In this document: positions 28,341 through 39,030 of the stretch, one piece after another
Layout: the number at the start of each line of letters is the position of its first letter
How positions within the stretch are numbered: the first letter of the stretch is position 1
Source of the DNA: Rhodobacteraceae bacterium DSL-40
Lineage (GTDB): Bacteria > Pseudomonadota > Alphaproteobacteria > Rhodobacterales > Rhodobacteraceae
NCBI GenBank assembly: GCA_003258405.1
Contig: QKPN01000006.1
Location: 1 to 64,000, forward strand
Length of the DNA: 64,000 bases
Direction: 5' to 3'
Notes under the pieces: model-generated
Databases searched by the model: none
Seen by the model: only the letters and a program-made list of their open reading frames with translations
Told to the model about the DNA's origin: nothing
Translations under genes and position numbers: made by a program

Positions 28341-28687
28341 AAGCATCCCGGACCGCCCGCGGCCTGCTCGAGGCCGCCTGCGCCGAATACACCAACGAGA
28401 TCCTGCCGCAGCTTCCCCCCAGTCAGCGCTATGCCGGGGCCATGCTCCGGCGGGCGCTGGATGTGCTGCTGGCCGAAGCCGCGGCGGCCGAGCCGCCCGA
28501 GGCCGTGTTGGAACGCGAGGGTCTCGGCACGGCGACGGAGCTTGCTGCGGCCTTGCGCCGCCGCGACGTCGACGACGGACCTGCGCTGCGCCGGATCCTT
28601 CGCAGCCATGTCGAGCGCAAGCTCGAAATCAGCAATCCCCGCTTCCTCGAGGAAACGCGGGCCGCAGGCGCAATCTCCCGGGCGTAG
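28337..28687 (+). CDS. DUF6285 protein, LvaB-like kinase partner
   Basis: This is a 116-residue, mostly helical, soluble protein without signal peptide. The ATG lies in the ATGA overlap with the kinase gene. A TARGLLEAACAEYTNEILPQ N-terminus and a VERKLEISNPRFLEE C-terminus are typical of the small DUF6285 proteins found beside APH-type acyl-CoA kinases. In P. putida the equivalent LvaB is required for LvaA kinase activity. That role is inferred here from position and size. Confidence 0.75.
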   Translation: MKASRTARGLLEAACAEYTNEILPQLPPSQRYAGAMLRRALDVLLAEAAAAEPPEAVLEREGLGTATELAAALRRRDVDDGPALRRILRSHVERKLEISNPRFLEETRAAGAISRA

Positions 28688-28929
28688 AAACGTCGATTGG
28701 GCACGAAGGTCATGACGTCCTCATGCACCAGCCGGTTGAGCGCCTGCCGCACAGGTCTGCGCGAGACGCTGAACATCTGGGCAAGCTTGACCTCGTTCAT
28801 CCGCTCGCCGCGCCGGAAGCGATATCCGACCGCCTTCTCCTTCACATGGCGATAGGCCGTCTCCATCACATCCGCGGCGGGCTTGGTCCGGGCAGGTTTG
28901 GCGGCCCTGACGGCTTTGGCCGTTGGCAT
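28672..28929 (-). pseudogene. Truncated GntR-family regulator (DNA-binding half only)
   Basis: From ATG 28929 about 86 residues are recognisable: a basic N-terminal tail, then a GntR winged helix containing RRGERMNEVKLAQMFSVSRR, PVRQALNRL and the wing MTFVPNRRFYAREI. The ligand-binding FCD/UTRA domain that should follow is missing. After about 28685 the frame simply continues antisense through the DUF6285 gene to a stop at 28429, giving a junk tail. A deletion has apparently joined the two convergent genes. It probably once controlled the lva-like operon. It could still bind DNA if expressed, but would lack effector sensing. Confidence 0.7.
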
Positions 28930-29012
28930 TGTGCATCCGCCGCGTGCTGCGTGCAGTCGCGCGATCCTTTCCGTTGACAAGCCCCGTGGCGCAAGGCCAA
29001 GGTCGGGGCCTT

Positions 29013-31034
<2,022 letters not shown>

Positions 31035-31247
31035 AGGGCGCGCTTGCCCCGCGGCAATCCGGCGGGCGGGCCGGGGGAGCCCGGGATCCCGCCGGTCGCC
31101 CCGCGCATCGGGGGTTGCGCCTGCCGCACTGCCTGGCCGAGGTTGCCTTGTGCGGAATCATCGCTACGTCACTGCCGGTGATACTGCATGAACCGGCGCG
31201 CCGCCGCATGGGCGGCCGCCGATCCAGACGGGAGGGAGGCTTACTCC

Positions 31248-31685
31248 ATGGATACGATCAAACCGGTTTTCACGGCGGTCGCGACCGCGACGGGCGGACG
31301 CAACGGGCATACGGAGGCCGAGGACGGCTCGGTTTCGGCCGATCTTTCTGTTCCGAAGGCCATGGGTGGCCCGGGCAAGCCCGACACGACCACGCCGGAG
31401 CATCTCTTCGCCGCGGGCTATGCCGCCTGCTACGGTGGCGCCATCGACTTCGTCGGCCGCCAGCACAAGAAGGATGCGAGCAACGCTTCCGTTACCGCCC
31501 ATGTTTCGATCGGCGCCCGCGACGGCGGTGGCTTTGCCCTGGCCGTGCGCATGGTGGTCGAGGACCCCTCGCTGCCCCAGGCCGACCTCGAGGCGCTGGC
31601 CAAGGAAGCGCATGAACAGATCTGCCCCTATTCCCACGCAACGCGCGGCAACGTGGACGTGCAGATCGAGGTGAAGGGCGCCTGA
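31248..31685 (+). CDS. ohr: Organic hydroperoxide resistance protein (Ohr/OsmC)
   Basis: The 145-residue protein has both Ohr catalytic cysteines: C61 in AAGYAACYGGAI and C126 in ICPYSHATRGN. It reduces organic hydroperoxides in the cytoplasm with lipoyl/thiol reductants. The ATG at 31248 follows a GGGAGG site; a longer in-frame start at 31188 is unneeded. No OhrR regulator gene is adjacent. Its length and motifs are normal for Ohr. Confidence 0.92.
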   Translation: MDTIKPVFTAVATATGGRNGHTEAEDGSVSADLSVPKAMGGPGKPDTTTPEHLFAAGYAACYGGAIDFVGRQHKKDASNASVTAHVSIGARDGGGFALAVRMVVEDPSLPQADLEALAKEAHEQICPYSHATRGNVDVQIEVKGA

Positions 31686-31692
31686 GCCCGCC

Positions 31693-31719
31693 GGCCGCCC
31701 GGTTTCGCGCCGGGCGGCC
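31693..31719. terminator. Strong hairpin between convergent ohr and cysG
   Basis: GGCCGCCCGG (31693-31702) and CCGGGCGGCC (31710-31719) form a perfect ten-pair stem with a seven-base loop, in the short gap between two convergent genes. No T-run follows on either strand, so it is a terminator candidate, probably acting in both directions, rather than a canonical intrinsic terminator. Confidence 0.55.
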
Positions 31720-31737
31720 CGCCTTCGGTTCGGCCTC

Positions 31738-33132
31738 TCAGGCCCCGGTCTTCAGATGGAGTGCCGGGGCCGCGCGATGATCCTTCGGGTGGCGCAGGAG
31801 CAGGATCGCGGGGTTGGCAATGCCCGCCGCCGCGATCTCCGGCGCCATCCGGTCGAGCCGGGTGTGCAGGATCTCCTGATCCGGTGCCGCGGCGCGGCAG
31901 ACCACATCGACCGGCAGATCGCCGGGCAGGCCCTGGGCCAGCATGTCGGCCTGGATCCGGCCCGCATTCGCCACCGCCATGTAGAGCGCGAGCGTCGTGC
32001 CGGGGCGGAGCTGGCTCGCCCAGTCGCCCTGCGCCACGCCGTCGCGCGTCTGGCCGGTGGTGATGACGACCGTATCCGTCACCCCGCGCTCGGTGAGAAA
32101 GCCGCCGAGTGCTGCCGAGGCGGCCGAGGCCGAGGTCACGCCGGGCACGATCTCCCAGCCGATCCCGGCGGCGTCGAGAGCCGTGGCCTCCTCCGCGCCG
32201 CGGCCGAAAATTCCCGGATCGCCGCTCTTCAGCCGTACCACCCGCTTGCCCTCGCGCGCCGCCGCTACGATCACGCCATTGATCCGCTCCTGCGGCCAGG
32301 CAGGGAAGCCGACTTCCTTGCCGACATAGACGCGCTCGGCGTCGCGCCGGGCCAGCTCGAGCAGGCCGGGATCAACCAGCCGGTCGTAAAAGATGATATC
32401 CGCCTCCTGCAGCCGCTGCACGCCGCGGAGCGTGACGAGATCGCGGCTTCCGGGGCCGGCGCCCACAAGGCTCACGAAGCCCGCGGCGCTTTCCGCGCCA
32501 ATGCCGCCCGCCGCAATCGCCTCCTTGAGCAGCCGCGCCGCATCCCGCTCGGCGCCGCGGGCATGGAGCCGCCGGGGCGCGTCCGAGAAGACCCAGCCCC
32601 AGAAGGCGCGCCGCCGGGCCGGGCTGATCTTCTCCGCGACCTGGTCGCGCAACCGCCCGGCCAGGGCTGCGAGATCGCCGAGCCGGGGTTCGAGCATCTC
32701 CTCGACGCGGGTCTTGATCTGGCGCGCGAGCACCGGCGCCGTGCCTTCCGTTCCGATCGCCACCACCACCGGGTCACGATCGACGAGCGAAGGGGTATAG
32801 GCGTCGCAGAGGTCGGGCGCATCGACCACATTGGCAATCACGCCTGCCGCCCGCGCGAAACCCGCGTAGGCCGCATCCCGCTCCGCGTCGCCCGTCGCGA
32901 TGAAGGCCAGTGCCGCGCCCCGGAAGGTTTCTGCCGAGACCGGGCCCGCATCCTGCTCAATCCGGCCCCGGGCTGCGAGGGCCGCGAGCTCCGGATCGAG
33001 CTCTCCGGCGGCGACGACAATCGCCGCCTCGGTCTTCAGCATGAGCCGTGTCTTCTGCGCCGCTTGCTCGCCGCCGCCGGCAATCACCACGCGGCGGCCG
33101 TCAAGCCGCAGGAACATCGGGAAGGTCTTCAT
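31738..33132 (-). CDS. cysG: Siroheme synthase CysG
   Basis: This 464-residue fusion has an N-terminal precorrin-2 dehydrogenase/ferrochelatase domain (VVIAGGGEQAAQK near residues 15-27, then the CysG dimerisation domain). Its C-terminal uroporphyrinogen-III methyltransferase domain begins at about 217 (VSLVGAGPGSRDLVTLRG) and includes DIIFYDRLV and the VRLKSGDPGIFGRG SAM site. It makes siroheme, the prosthetic group of NirB. As the last gene of the nitrate assimilation operon, 32 bases after nasA, it matches cofactor supply to enzyme synthesis. Confidence 0.95.
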   Translation of the reverse strand: MKTFPMFLRLDGRRVVIAGGGEQAAQKTRLMLKTEAAIVVAAGELDPELAALAARGRIEQDAGPVSAETFRGAALAFIATGDAERDAAYAGFARAAGVIANVVDAPDLCDAYTPSLVDRDPVVVAIGTEGTAPVLARQIKTRVEEMLEPRLGDLAALAGRLRDQVAEKISPARRRAFWGWVFSDAPRRLHARGAERDAARLLKEAIAAGGIGAESAAGFVSLVGAGPGSRDLVTLRGVQRLQEADIIFYDRLVDPGLLELARRDAERVYVGKEVGFPAWPQERINGVIVAAAREGKRVVRLKSGDPGIFGRGAEEATALDAAGIGWEIVPGVTSASAASAALGGFLTERGVTDTVVITTGQTRDGVAQGDWASQLRPGTTLALYMAVANAGRIQADMLAQGLPGDLPVDVVCRAAAPDQEILHTRLDRMAPEIAAAGIANPAILLLRHPKDHRAAPALHLKTGA

Positions 33133-33164
33133 GACCGGTTCCTCTTCGAGATCCGCCGCTGCGC

Positions 33165-35786
33165 CTATTCGGCGGCGACATCAGCCGGCACGCTGGCCAG
33201 CAGGGCATTCAGTTCGGGGCGGCAGGAGCCGCAATTCGTCCCGGCGCTCAGCACCTCGCCGATTTCCGAGACCGTTCTGGCCGCACCCGAGGTTATAGCA
33301 TCGAGGATGGTATTCACGCCCACATTGAAGCAGACGCAGACAACCGGCCCCGCATCGGGCTGCGCGGCGCCGGGCCGGCCTGCGAGCAATCCTCCCGCAT
33401 CGCCCGATCCGAAGGCTCCTACCACATGGGCGCGGGAGACTTCCACTGGCTCGCGGGCGGTGAAAAGCGCCGCAATCACCCGGCCCTCGCGGAGCAGAGC
33501 GAAGCGCGCGAGCCCGCGCTTCGTATCGATGATGCTCGCGATCTCCGCATCCTCCGCGCCGAACATTGTCCGCACGAAGGCGTCCCAGTCCGCGGGCGTG
33601 GTTGTGCCCGCCATCTCTGTCCGCCAGCAGCCCTCGCCGCGCGCCAGCACCCAGTAGCCGTCGGCGCCGGTGAGCGCGGGTTTCTCCGCGCTCACCGCAA
33701 ATCCGTGCCAGGCCGCCTCGAAGCGTTCCGCCTCGGCCCGGCCGGCCTTGAGTGCAGGCTGGCCTGAAACGGGATCGGTGACGGCAGGGATGAGCGTGCC
33801 GACCCGTCCGGCGCTCGCCGCCTGTCCCGTCCAGTGGATCGGCACGAAGAGCGCGCCCTCCGCCGTCCGCTCGGTCACCAGCGCCCGCACGATCACCGCG
33901 CCCCGCGGGCTCGAGACCCGGACGAGATCGGCGGCCCGGATGCCGCGCGCCGCGGCGTCCTTCGGATGGATCTCGGCAAAGGGTTCGGCGATGTGCTGGC
34001 TCAGGCGCGCCGATTTGCCCGTCCGCGTCATCGTGTGCCAGTGGTCGCGCACCCGGCCCGTGTTGAGTTTCAGCCCCGGTGCCGTGTCGCGGGCAGGCGG
34101 CGTGATCGCCAGCATCCGGCCCCGGCGGTCGCCGGTGAAAAAGCCGCCCTCGGCAAAGAACCGCGCCGGTCCCCCGACGGGCCACTGCACCGGTTCGAGC
34201 CGGTGATAGCCTTCGTCGTCGATTTCCGCGAGCGCACCGATGTCGAAATCCCGTCCGAGCCCGGCCGCAAGCCGCGACAGGGCGGCATGCTCGCGGAAGA
34301 TGTCGGCCGCACTTTCATAGGGGAAGGCTTCCGCCCAGCCCATGCGCCGCGCGACTTCCGCCAGCGCCCACCAGTCGGGTTTCGCCGCGCCGGGGGCCAT
34401 GAGAAAGCTCCGCTGCCGCGAGATCCGTCGCTCGGAATTGGTCACCGTGCCGGATTTTTCGCCCCAGCCCGCGGCCGGAAGCTGCACATGGGCAAGCTGC
34501 ATCGTGTCGGTCGCGGCGTTGGTGTCGGATACGACGACGAAATCGCAGCCCCGGATTGCCGCCGCCACCCGGTCGGCATCGGGCAGGCTCACCACCGGAT
34601 TGGTGGAGAGGATCCAGAGAAACCGGATCTGCCCCGCACCGCAGGCCTCGAAGAGATCGACCGCCTTCAGTCCCGGGCGCTCGACCATCGCAGGGGCATT
34701 CCAGAACCCTGCCACCGCCGCGCGATGTGCGGGGTCCTCGAGATCGAGATGTGCCGCGAGCATGTTGGCCAGGCCCCCCACTTCGCGCCCGCCCATCGCG
34801 TTGGGCTGGCCGGTGACCGAGAATGGCCCCATTCCCGGGCGCCCGATCCGGCCCGTGGCGAGGTGGCAGTTGATGATCGCGTTCACCTTGTCGGTGCCGC
34901 CACCCGACTGGTTCACCCCCTGGCTGAAGACCGTGACGACCCTTTCCCGCCCGATCCAGAGCCGGTAGAACGCGCTCAGATCGGCAAAGCTTATGCCGCA
35001 GGTCTCGGCCACCCGTTCGCGGCCCCAGACACGCGCCGCCGCCACCGCCTCGAAAAAGCCGGAGACATGCCGCGCCACGTAATCCGTGTCGATGGCCCCC
35101 TGTGCCTCGATCCGCGCGAGCAGCCCGTTGAAGAGCGCCGCATCGGTGTCGGGCCGGAGCCGCAGGTGCAGGTCGGCGAGATCGCAGGTCGCCGTCCGCC
35201 GCGGATCGATCACCACGACGCGCATCTCGGGCCGTGCAGCCTTTGCCGCCGCGATACGCTGGTAGAGCACCGGATGGCACCAGGCGAGGTTCGAGCCGAC
35301 CAGCACCAGCGTGTCGGCTTCTTCGAGGTCCTCGTAGGTGCCGGGCACGGTGTCGGTGCCGAAGGCCCGCCGATGCCCCGCCACCGCCGACGACATGCAG
35401 AGCCGCGAATTGGTGTCGAGATTGCCGGTGCCGAGGAACCCCTTCACCAGCTTGTTCGCGACGTAGTAATCCTCCGTGAGGATCTGACCGGAACAGTAGA
35501 TCCCCACCGCGTCGGGCCCGTGCGCCGCGATCGTCTCGCGCAGCCGCGTGGCAATCAGATCGAGCGCCGTGTCCCAGCTTGCCTCCGCGCCATGAACGCG
35601 GGGGGCAAGCAGCCGGTCCTCGAGGCCGAGCGTTTCGCCGAGCGCCGAGCCCTTGGAGCAGAGGCGGCCGAAATTCGCCGGATGATCGGGGTCTCCCTTC
35701 ACCGCCGCCCCGCCTTTCCCATCCGGGGTGACGAGGACGCCACAGCCGACGCCGCAGTAGGGACAGGTGGTGCGAACCGGTGCCAT
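33165..35786 (-). CDS. nasA: Assimilatory nitrate reductase catalytic subunit NasA
   Basis: An 873-residue cytoplasmic molybdenum enzyme that reduces nitrate to nitrite. C8, C11, C15 and C43 bind the [4Fe-4S] cluster (TCPYCGVGCG, RLCSKG). Mo-bisPGD binding stretches follow, such as LGTGNLDTNSRLC and the SQGVNQSGGGTDK region. Near the C-terminus a BFD-like [2Fe-2S] domain appears (CVCFNVGVN and NCGSCRPELN), as in NasA/NarB that take electrons directly. There is no signal peptide. It lies five bases after nirD. Length and domains are intact. Confidence 0.96.
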   Translation of the reverse strand: MAPVRTTCPYCGVGCGVLVTPDGKGGAAVKGDPDHPANFGRLCSKGSALGETLGLEDRLLAPRVHGAEASWDTALDLIATRLRETIAAHGPDAVGIYCSGQILTEDYYVANKLVKGFLGTGNLDTNSRLCMSSAVAGHRRAFGTDTVPGTYEDLEEADTLVLVGSNLAWCHPVLYQRIAAAKAARPEMRVVVIDPRRTATCDLADLHLRLRPDTDAALFNGLLARIEAQGAIDTDYVARHVSGFFEAVAAARVWGRERVAETCGISFADLSAFYRLWIGRERVVTVFSQGVNQSGGGTDKVNAIINCHLATGRIGRPGMGPFSVTGQPNAMGGREVGGLANMLAAHLDLEDPAHRAAVAGFWNAPAMVERPGLKAVDLFEACGAGQIRFLWILSTNPVVSLPDADRVAAAIRGCDFVVVSDTNAATDTMQLAHVQLPAAGWGEKSGTVTNSERRISRQRSFLMAPGAAKPDWWALAEVARRMGWAEAFPYESAADIFREHAALSRLAAGLGRDFDIGALAEIDDEGYHRLEPVQWPVGGPARFFAEGGFFTGDRRGRMLAITPPARDTAPGLKLNTGRVRDHWHTMTRTGKSARLSQHIAEPFAEIHPKDAAARGIRAADLVRVSSPRGAVIVRALVTERTAEGALFVPIHWTGQAASAGRVGTLIPAVTDPVSGQPALKAGRAEAERFEAAWHGFAVSAEKPALTGADGYWVLARGEGCWRTEMAGTTTPADWDAFVRTMFGAEDAEIASIIDTKRGLARFALLREGRVIAALFTAREPVEVSRAHVVGAFGSGDAGGLLAGRPGAAQPDAGPVVCVCFNVGVNTILDAITSGAARTVSEIGEVLSAGTNCGSCRPELNALLASVPADVAAE

Positions 35787-35791
35787 GTCGC

Positions 35792-36130
35792 TCAGGCCCC
35801 CACGGCTGCGGCGTCGAGCAGGATGCGGCCATCCTCGACACGGACGGCATGGGCCCGCGTCCGGCCCTCGTCGGCGCCTTGCGCCGCGCCGGTCTCGAGG
35901 CTGATGACCCAGTTGTGCAGCGGGCAGGTGACGCTCCGGCCGTGCACGATGCCGTTTGAGAGCGGGCCGCCCTTGTGCGGGCAGCGGTCGTCGAGGGCAT
36001 AGATCTCGCCCTCCGCGACCCGGAAGACCGCAAGGCAGCCATGCGGGGTCTTCACGACGCGCGCGCCGCGCACCGGGATGTCCTCGACCGATCCGATGTC
36101 GAGCCAGGTATCAGAGACGACGGCGTTCAT
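35792..36130 (-). CDS. nirD: Nitrite reductase small subunit NirD
   Basis: A 112-residue Rieske-like protein that partners NirB. Both Rieske ligand pairs are present, CPHKGGPL and CPLHNW, so it may bind a [2Fe-2S] cluster; many NirD proteins have lost these residues. Its ATG overlaps the nirB stop (ATGA), giving coupled translation. It is cytoplasmic, with normal length for the family. Confidence 0.95.
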   Translation of the reverse strand: MNAVVSDTWLDIGSVEDIPVRGARVVKTPHGCLAVFRVAEGEIYALDDRCPHKGGPLSNGIVHGRSVTCPLHNWVISLETGAAQGADEGRTRAHAVRVEDGRILLDAAAVGA

Positions 36131-38580
36131 TCTGCGGCCTCCTTGAAGCTGAAATCGGCCAGCGGGGTGAACTCGTGCCGGCTTCCGCCCTGTGCCCGCT
36201 CGGCCCAGGGATCCTTCTGGTAGATGGTCTGGCTGTGATCGAAGCGCGCGACGAGCGCTGCCCGTTCGGCGAGGTCATCGACGACGCGGGCCTTCACCCA
36301 GTCGAGCCCAACCTTCGCAATCCACTTGTAGGGCCGGTCGAGATACTTGGCGTTCTCCCGGTAGAGCTGGACGAACGCGACCGAGATCTCGATCGCCTCT
36401 TCCTCGCTCGCGACCGTGGTGAGCAGCTCGGTGGCCTTCAGGTCCATCCCGGCGGCGCCCCCGACCCCGATCTGGTAGCCCGAGTCGACGCAGACGATGC
36501 CGAGATCCTTGCAGGTCGCCTCGGCGCAGTTGCGGGGGCAGCCCGAGACGGCAAGCTTCACCTTGTGCGGTGTCCAGGAGCCCCAGAGCCGCTTTTCGAG
36601 CTTGATGCCGAGCCCCGTCGAATCCTGCGTGCCAAAGCGGCAGAAATCGGAGCCGACGCAGGTCTTCACGGTGCGCAGGCCCTTGGTATAGGCGTGGCCC
36701 GAAACGAGCCCGGCGGCGTTGAGATCCGCCCACATCGCCGGCAGGTCCTCCTTCTTCACGCCGAGGAGGTCGAGGCGCTGGCCGCCCGTCACCTTGAGGA
36801 GCGGCACGTCGTATTTCTCGACCGCATCCGCGATCGCGCGCAGCTCGGCGGGCGTGGTCACGCCGCCCCACATCCGCGGCACCACCGAGAAGGTGCCGTC
36901 CTTCTGGATGTTGGCATGGGCGCGCTCGTTGATGAACCGGCTCTGGTAATCGTCCTTGTAGTCGTCCGGCCAGTCGGCGAGCAGGTAGAAGTTCAACGCC
37001 GGGCGGCAGACATGGCAGCCGCAGGTGGTCTTCCAGCCGAGCTCCTGCATGACCGCCGGCATCGACTTCAGGTCCTGGGCCTTGATGAGCCGGCGCACGT
37101 CCTCATGGGTGAGATCGGTGCAGGCACAGACGGGTTTCACCGTCGGCAGGACGAAATCGTCGCCCAGCGTCACCGCCAGCACCTGCTCCACGAGCCCGGT
37201 GCAGGTCCCGCAGGACGAGGAGGCCTTGGTAACGGCCTTCACCTCGTCGAGTGTGGTGAGGCCGCCCTCGGTGATGGCCTGAACGATCTTTCCCTTGCAG
37301 ACGCCGTTGCAACCGCAGATCTCTGCCTCATCCGGCAAGGCTGCAACGGCCGCCATAGGGTCCAGTGCGGCACCCCCCTGATATGACGGCCCGAAGATCA
37401 GCGTGTCGCGCATCTCCGAGATGGTCTCGCCATCGCGGATCAGCCCGAAGAACCAGCTCCCGTCGGCGGTATCGCCATACATCACCGCGCCGATCAACCG
37501 GTCGTTCTCGATGACGAGCCGCTTGTAGACGCCGCGCGCCGGATCGCGGAAGACGATATCCTCACGGCCCTCACCCTCGGCGAAATCTCCGGCCGAGAAG
37601 AGGTCGACGCCAGTGACCTTGAGCTTCGTCGAGGTCTGCTTCGGCATGAAGGCCCCACCCGCGCCATGCAGCGTGTTCGCCACCACCTTCGCCTGGTCAT
37701 AAAGCGGTGCGACGAGGCCGAAGAGCTGCTTGTTGTGCTCCACGCATTCGCCCACCGCGAGAATGTCGGGGTCCGAGGTCACCATGTGATCGTCCACCAC
37801 GATGCCGCGGCCGACCTCGAGCCCGGCATCGTTGGCAAGCCGCGTCTCGGGCCGGATGCCCACCGCCATCACCACGAGATCGGCCTCGATGCCGGTGTTG
37901 TCCTCGAGCATCACGCCCTCGACGCGCTCCTCGCCGAGGATCGCGGCGGTGGAGGCCCGGCACATGACCTTGATGCCGCGATCGGTCAGCGCCTTGCGCA
38001 GCAGGTAGCCCGCCGCCTCATCGAGCTGACGCTCCATCAGATGGCCCATGAGATGCAGCACGGTTACCTCCATGCCGAGCATCCGGAGCCCCGCCGCGGC
38101 CTCGAGCCCCAGCAGGCCGCCCCCGATCACCACAGCTTTCGCGCCGGGCTTTGCCGCCGCCCGCATCGTCTCCACGTCCTCGAGATCGCGGAAGGCGATG
38201 ACGCCCGGCAGGTCCTTGCCCTGCACCGGGATGATGAAGGGCGCCGAGCCCGTCGCGATCAGCAGCTTGTCATAGGGCGTTTCGCCCCCCGCGCTCACCA
38301 CCACCTTGCGATCGCGGTCGATCTGCGTGACCGCCTCGCCGAAGCGCGTGGTAATGCCATTGGCTTCGTACCAGGCGGTATCGTGGGTGACGATCTCCGC
38401 GAAGGTCTTCTCCCCCGAGAGCACCGGCGAGAGCATGATGCGGTTGTAGTTGCCCCGCGGCTCGGAGCCGAAGAGGGTGATGTCGTATTTCGCTGGATCG
38501 GTTTCGAGGATGTGCTCCAGCGCGCGGCCGGAGGCCATTCCGGCCCCGATGACGACGAGTTTCTCGGTCATGGCGGTCAT
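36127..38580 (-). CDS. nirB: NAD(P)H-dependent nitrite reductase large subunit NirB
   Basis: The 817-residue siroheme enzyme reduces nitrite to ammonium. It has an N-terminal FAD/NAD(P)H module (VIGAGMASGRAL near residue 11, VVIGGGLLGLEAAAGL near 150) and two BFD-like [2Fe-2S] segments (ICGCNGVCKG and SSCGTCTGLVEQVL; CACTDLTHEDVRR and CGCHVCRP). The C-terminal siroheme/[4Fe-4S] site is TCVGSDFCRFG plus SGCPRNCAEATCKD. It overlaps nirD downstream and the first globin gene upstream by four bases each. Confidence 0.97.
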   Translation of the reverse strand: MTAMTEKLVVIGAGMASGRALEHILETDPAKYDITLFGSEPRGNYNRIMLSPVLSGEKTFAEIVTHDTAWYEANGITTRFGEAVTQIDRDRKVVVSAGGETPYDKLLIATGSAPFIIPVQGKDLPGVIAFRDLEDVETMRAAAKPGAKAVVIGGGLLGLEAAAGLRMLGMEVTVLHLMGHLMERQLDEAAGYLLRKALTDRGIKVMCRASTAAILGEERVEGVMLEDNTGIEADLVVMAVGIRPETRLANDAGLEVGRGIVVDDHMVTSDPDILAVGECVEHNKQLFGLVAPLYDQAKVVANTLHGAGGAFMPKQTSTKLKVTGVDLFSAGDFAEGEGREDIVFRDPARGVYKRLVIENDRLIGAVMYGDTADGSWFFGLIRDGETISEMRDTLIFGPSYQGGAALDPMAAVAALPDEAEICGCNGVCKGKIVQAITEGGLTTLDEVKAVTKASSSCGTCTGLVEQVLAVTLGDDFVLPTVKPVCACTDLTHEDVRRLIKAQDLKSMPAVMQELGWKTTCGCHVCRPALNFYLLADWPDDYKDDYQSRFINERAHANIQKDGTFSVVPRMWGGVTTPAELRAIADAVEKYDVPLLKVTGGQRLDLLGVKKEDLPAMWADLNAAGLVSGHAYTKGLRTVKTCVGSDFCRFGTQDSTGLGIKLEKRLWGSWTPHKVKLAVSGCPRNCAEATCKDLGIVCVDSGYQIGVGGAAGMDLKATELLTTVASEEEAIEISVAFVQLYRENAKYLDRPYKWIAKVGLDWVKARVVDDLAERAALVARFDHSQTIYQKDPWAERAQGGSRHEFTPLADFSFKEAAE

Positions 38581-39026
38581 TCTCCTGCTGCGGCCTCTGC
38601 TCCGGCGTTCCGGACGGCCGCGTTCGTGGCTGAGATCATGGCTTGGGAAATGTGGTCGTAAGCGGCGGTCCAGGCGTCACGCACCTCCGGGTTGAAGCTC
38701 TCGCCAAGCCCCTGTTCGAGGGCCCAGACCAGCGCGTCGCCGACGGGGGCGTAGTGTTCCGGCATCACGCCGTAGTGGAGATGCGAAACCGCGAGCTTCG
38801 CGGCGGCGGGTTCGAGCGCCTCGGGCCGGTCGAGCACGTCGACGATCTTGCCGAGCGTCGCCCAGAGCTTGTCGGCCTGGGTGAACATGTTCGCCCGGTC
38901 GAAGAGCGGCCTTACCTCCGGCGCGACGCTGAAGAGCCGCCCGTAGAAGAGCCCGGCCGCCTGATGCGAGACGGGAGCGATGAGATAGTAGCTCTGCTTC
39001 ACGAGACCGATCTGATCGGGTGTCAT
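38577..39026 (-). CDS. Single-domain globin in the nitrate operon (Tyr-B10 type)
   Basis: A 149-residue globin like Vitreoscilla hemoglobin, without reductase domain. Alignment by motif gives Tyr28 at B10 (FYGRLF), Phe42 at CD1 (RPLFD), Gln50 near E7 and proximal His82 (VSHLHYG). Tyr-B10 with Gln-E7 is the distal pair of NO-dioxygenating flavohemoglobins. Its position between another globin and nirB suggests it handles NO or O2 during nitrite reduction. It needs a separate reductase, possibly NirB's flavin module, which is speculation. Confidence 0.85.
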   Translation of the reverse strand: MTPDQIGLVKQSYYLIAPVSHQAAGLFYGRLFSVAPEVRPLFDRANMFTQADKLWATLGKIVDVLDRPEALEPAAAKLAVSHLHYGVMPEHYAPVGDALVWALEQGLGESFNPEVRDAWTAAYDHISQAMISATNAAVRNAGAEAAAGE

Positions 39027-39030
39027 CTGA

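Noticed and set aside
25803-28346. An 847-codon minus-strand frame
   Set aside because: It is antisense to the SDR, acyl-CoA dehydrogenase and kinase genes, whose plus-strand motifs are complete.
31756-36002. Long plus-strand frames opposite cysG and nasA
   Set aside because: Antisense shadows; the minus-strand genes have all catalytic motifs.
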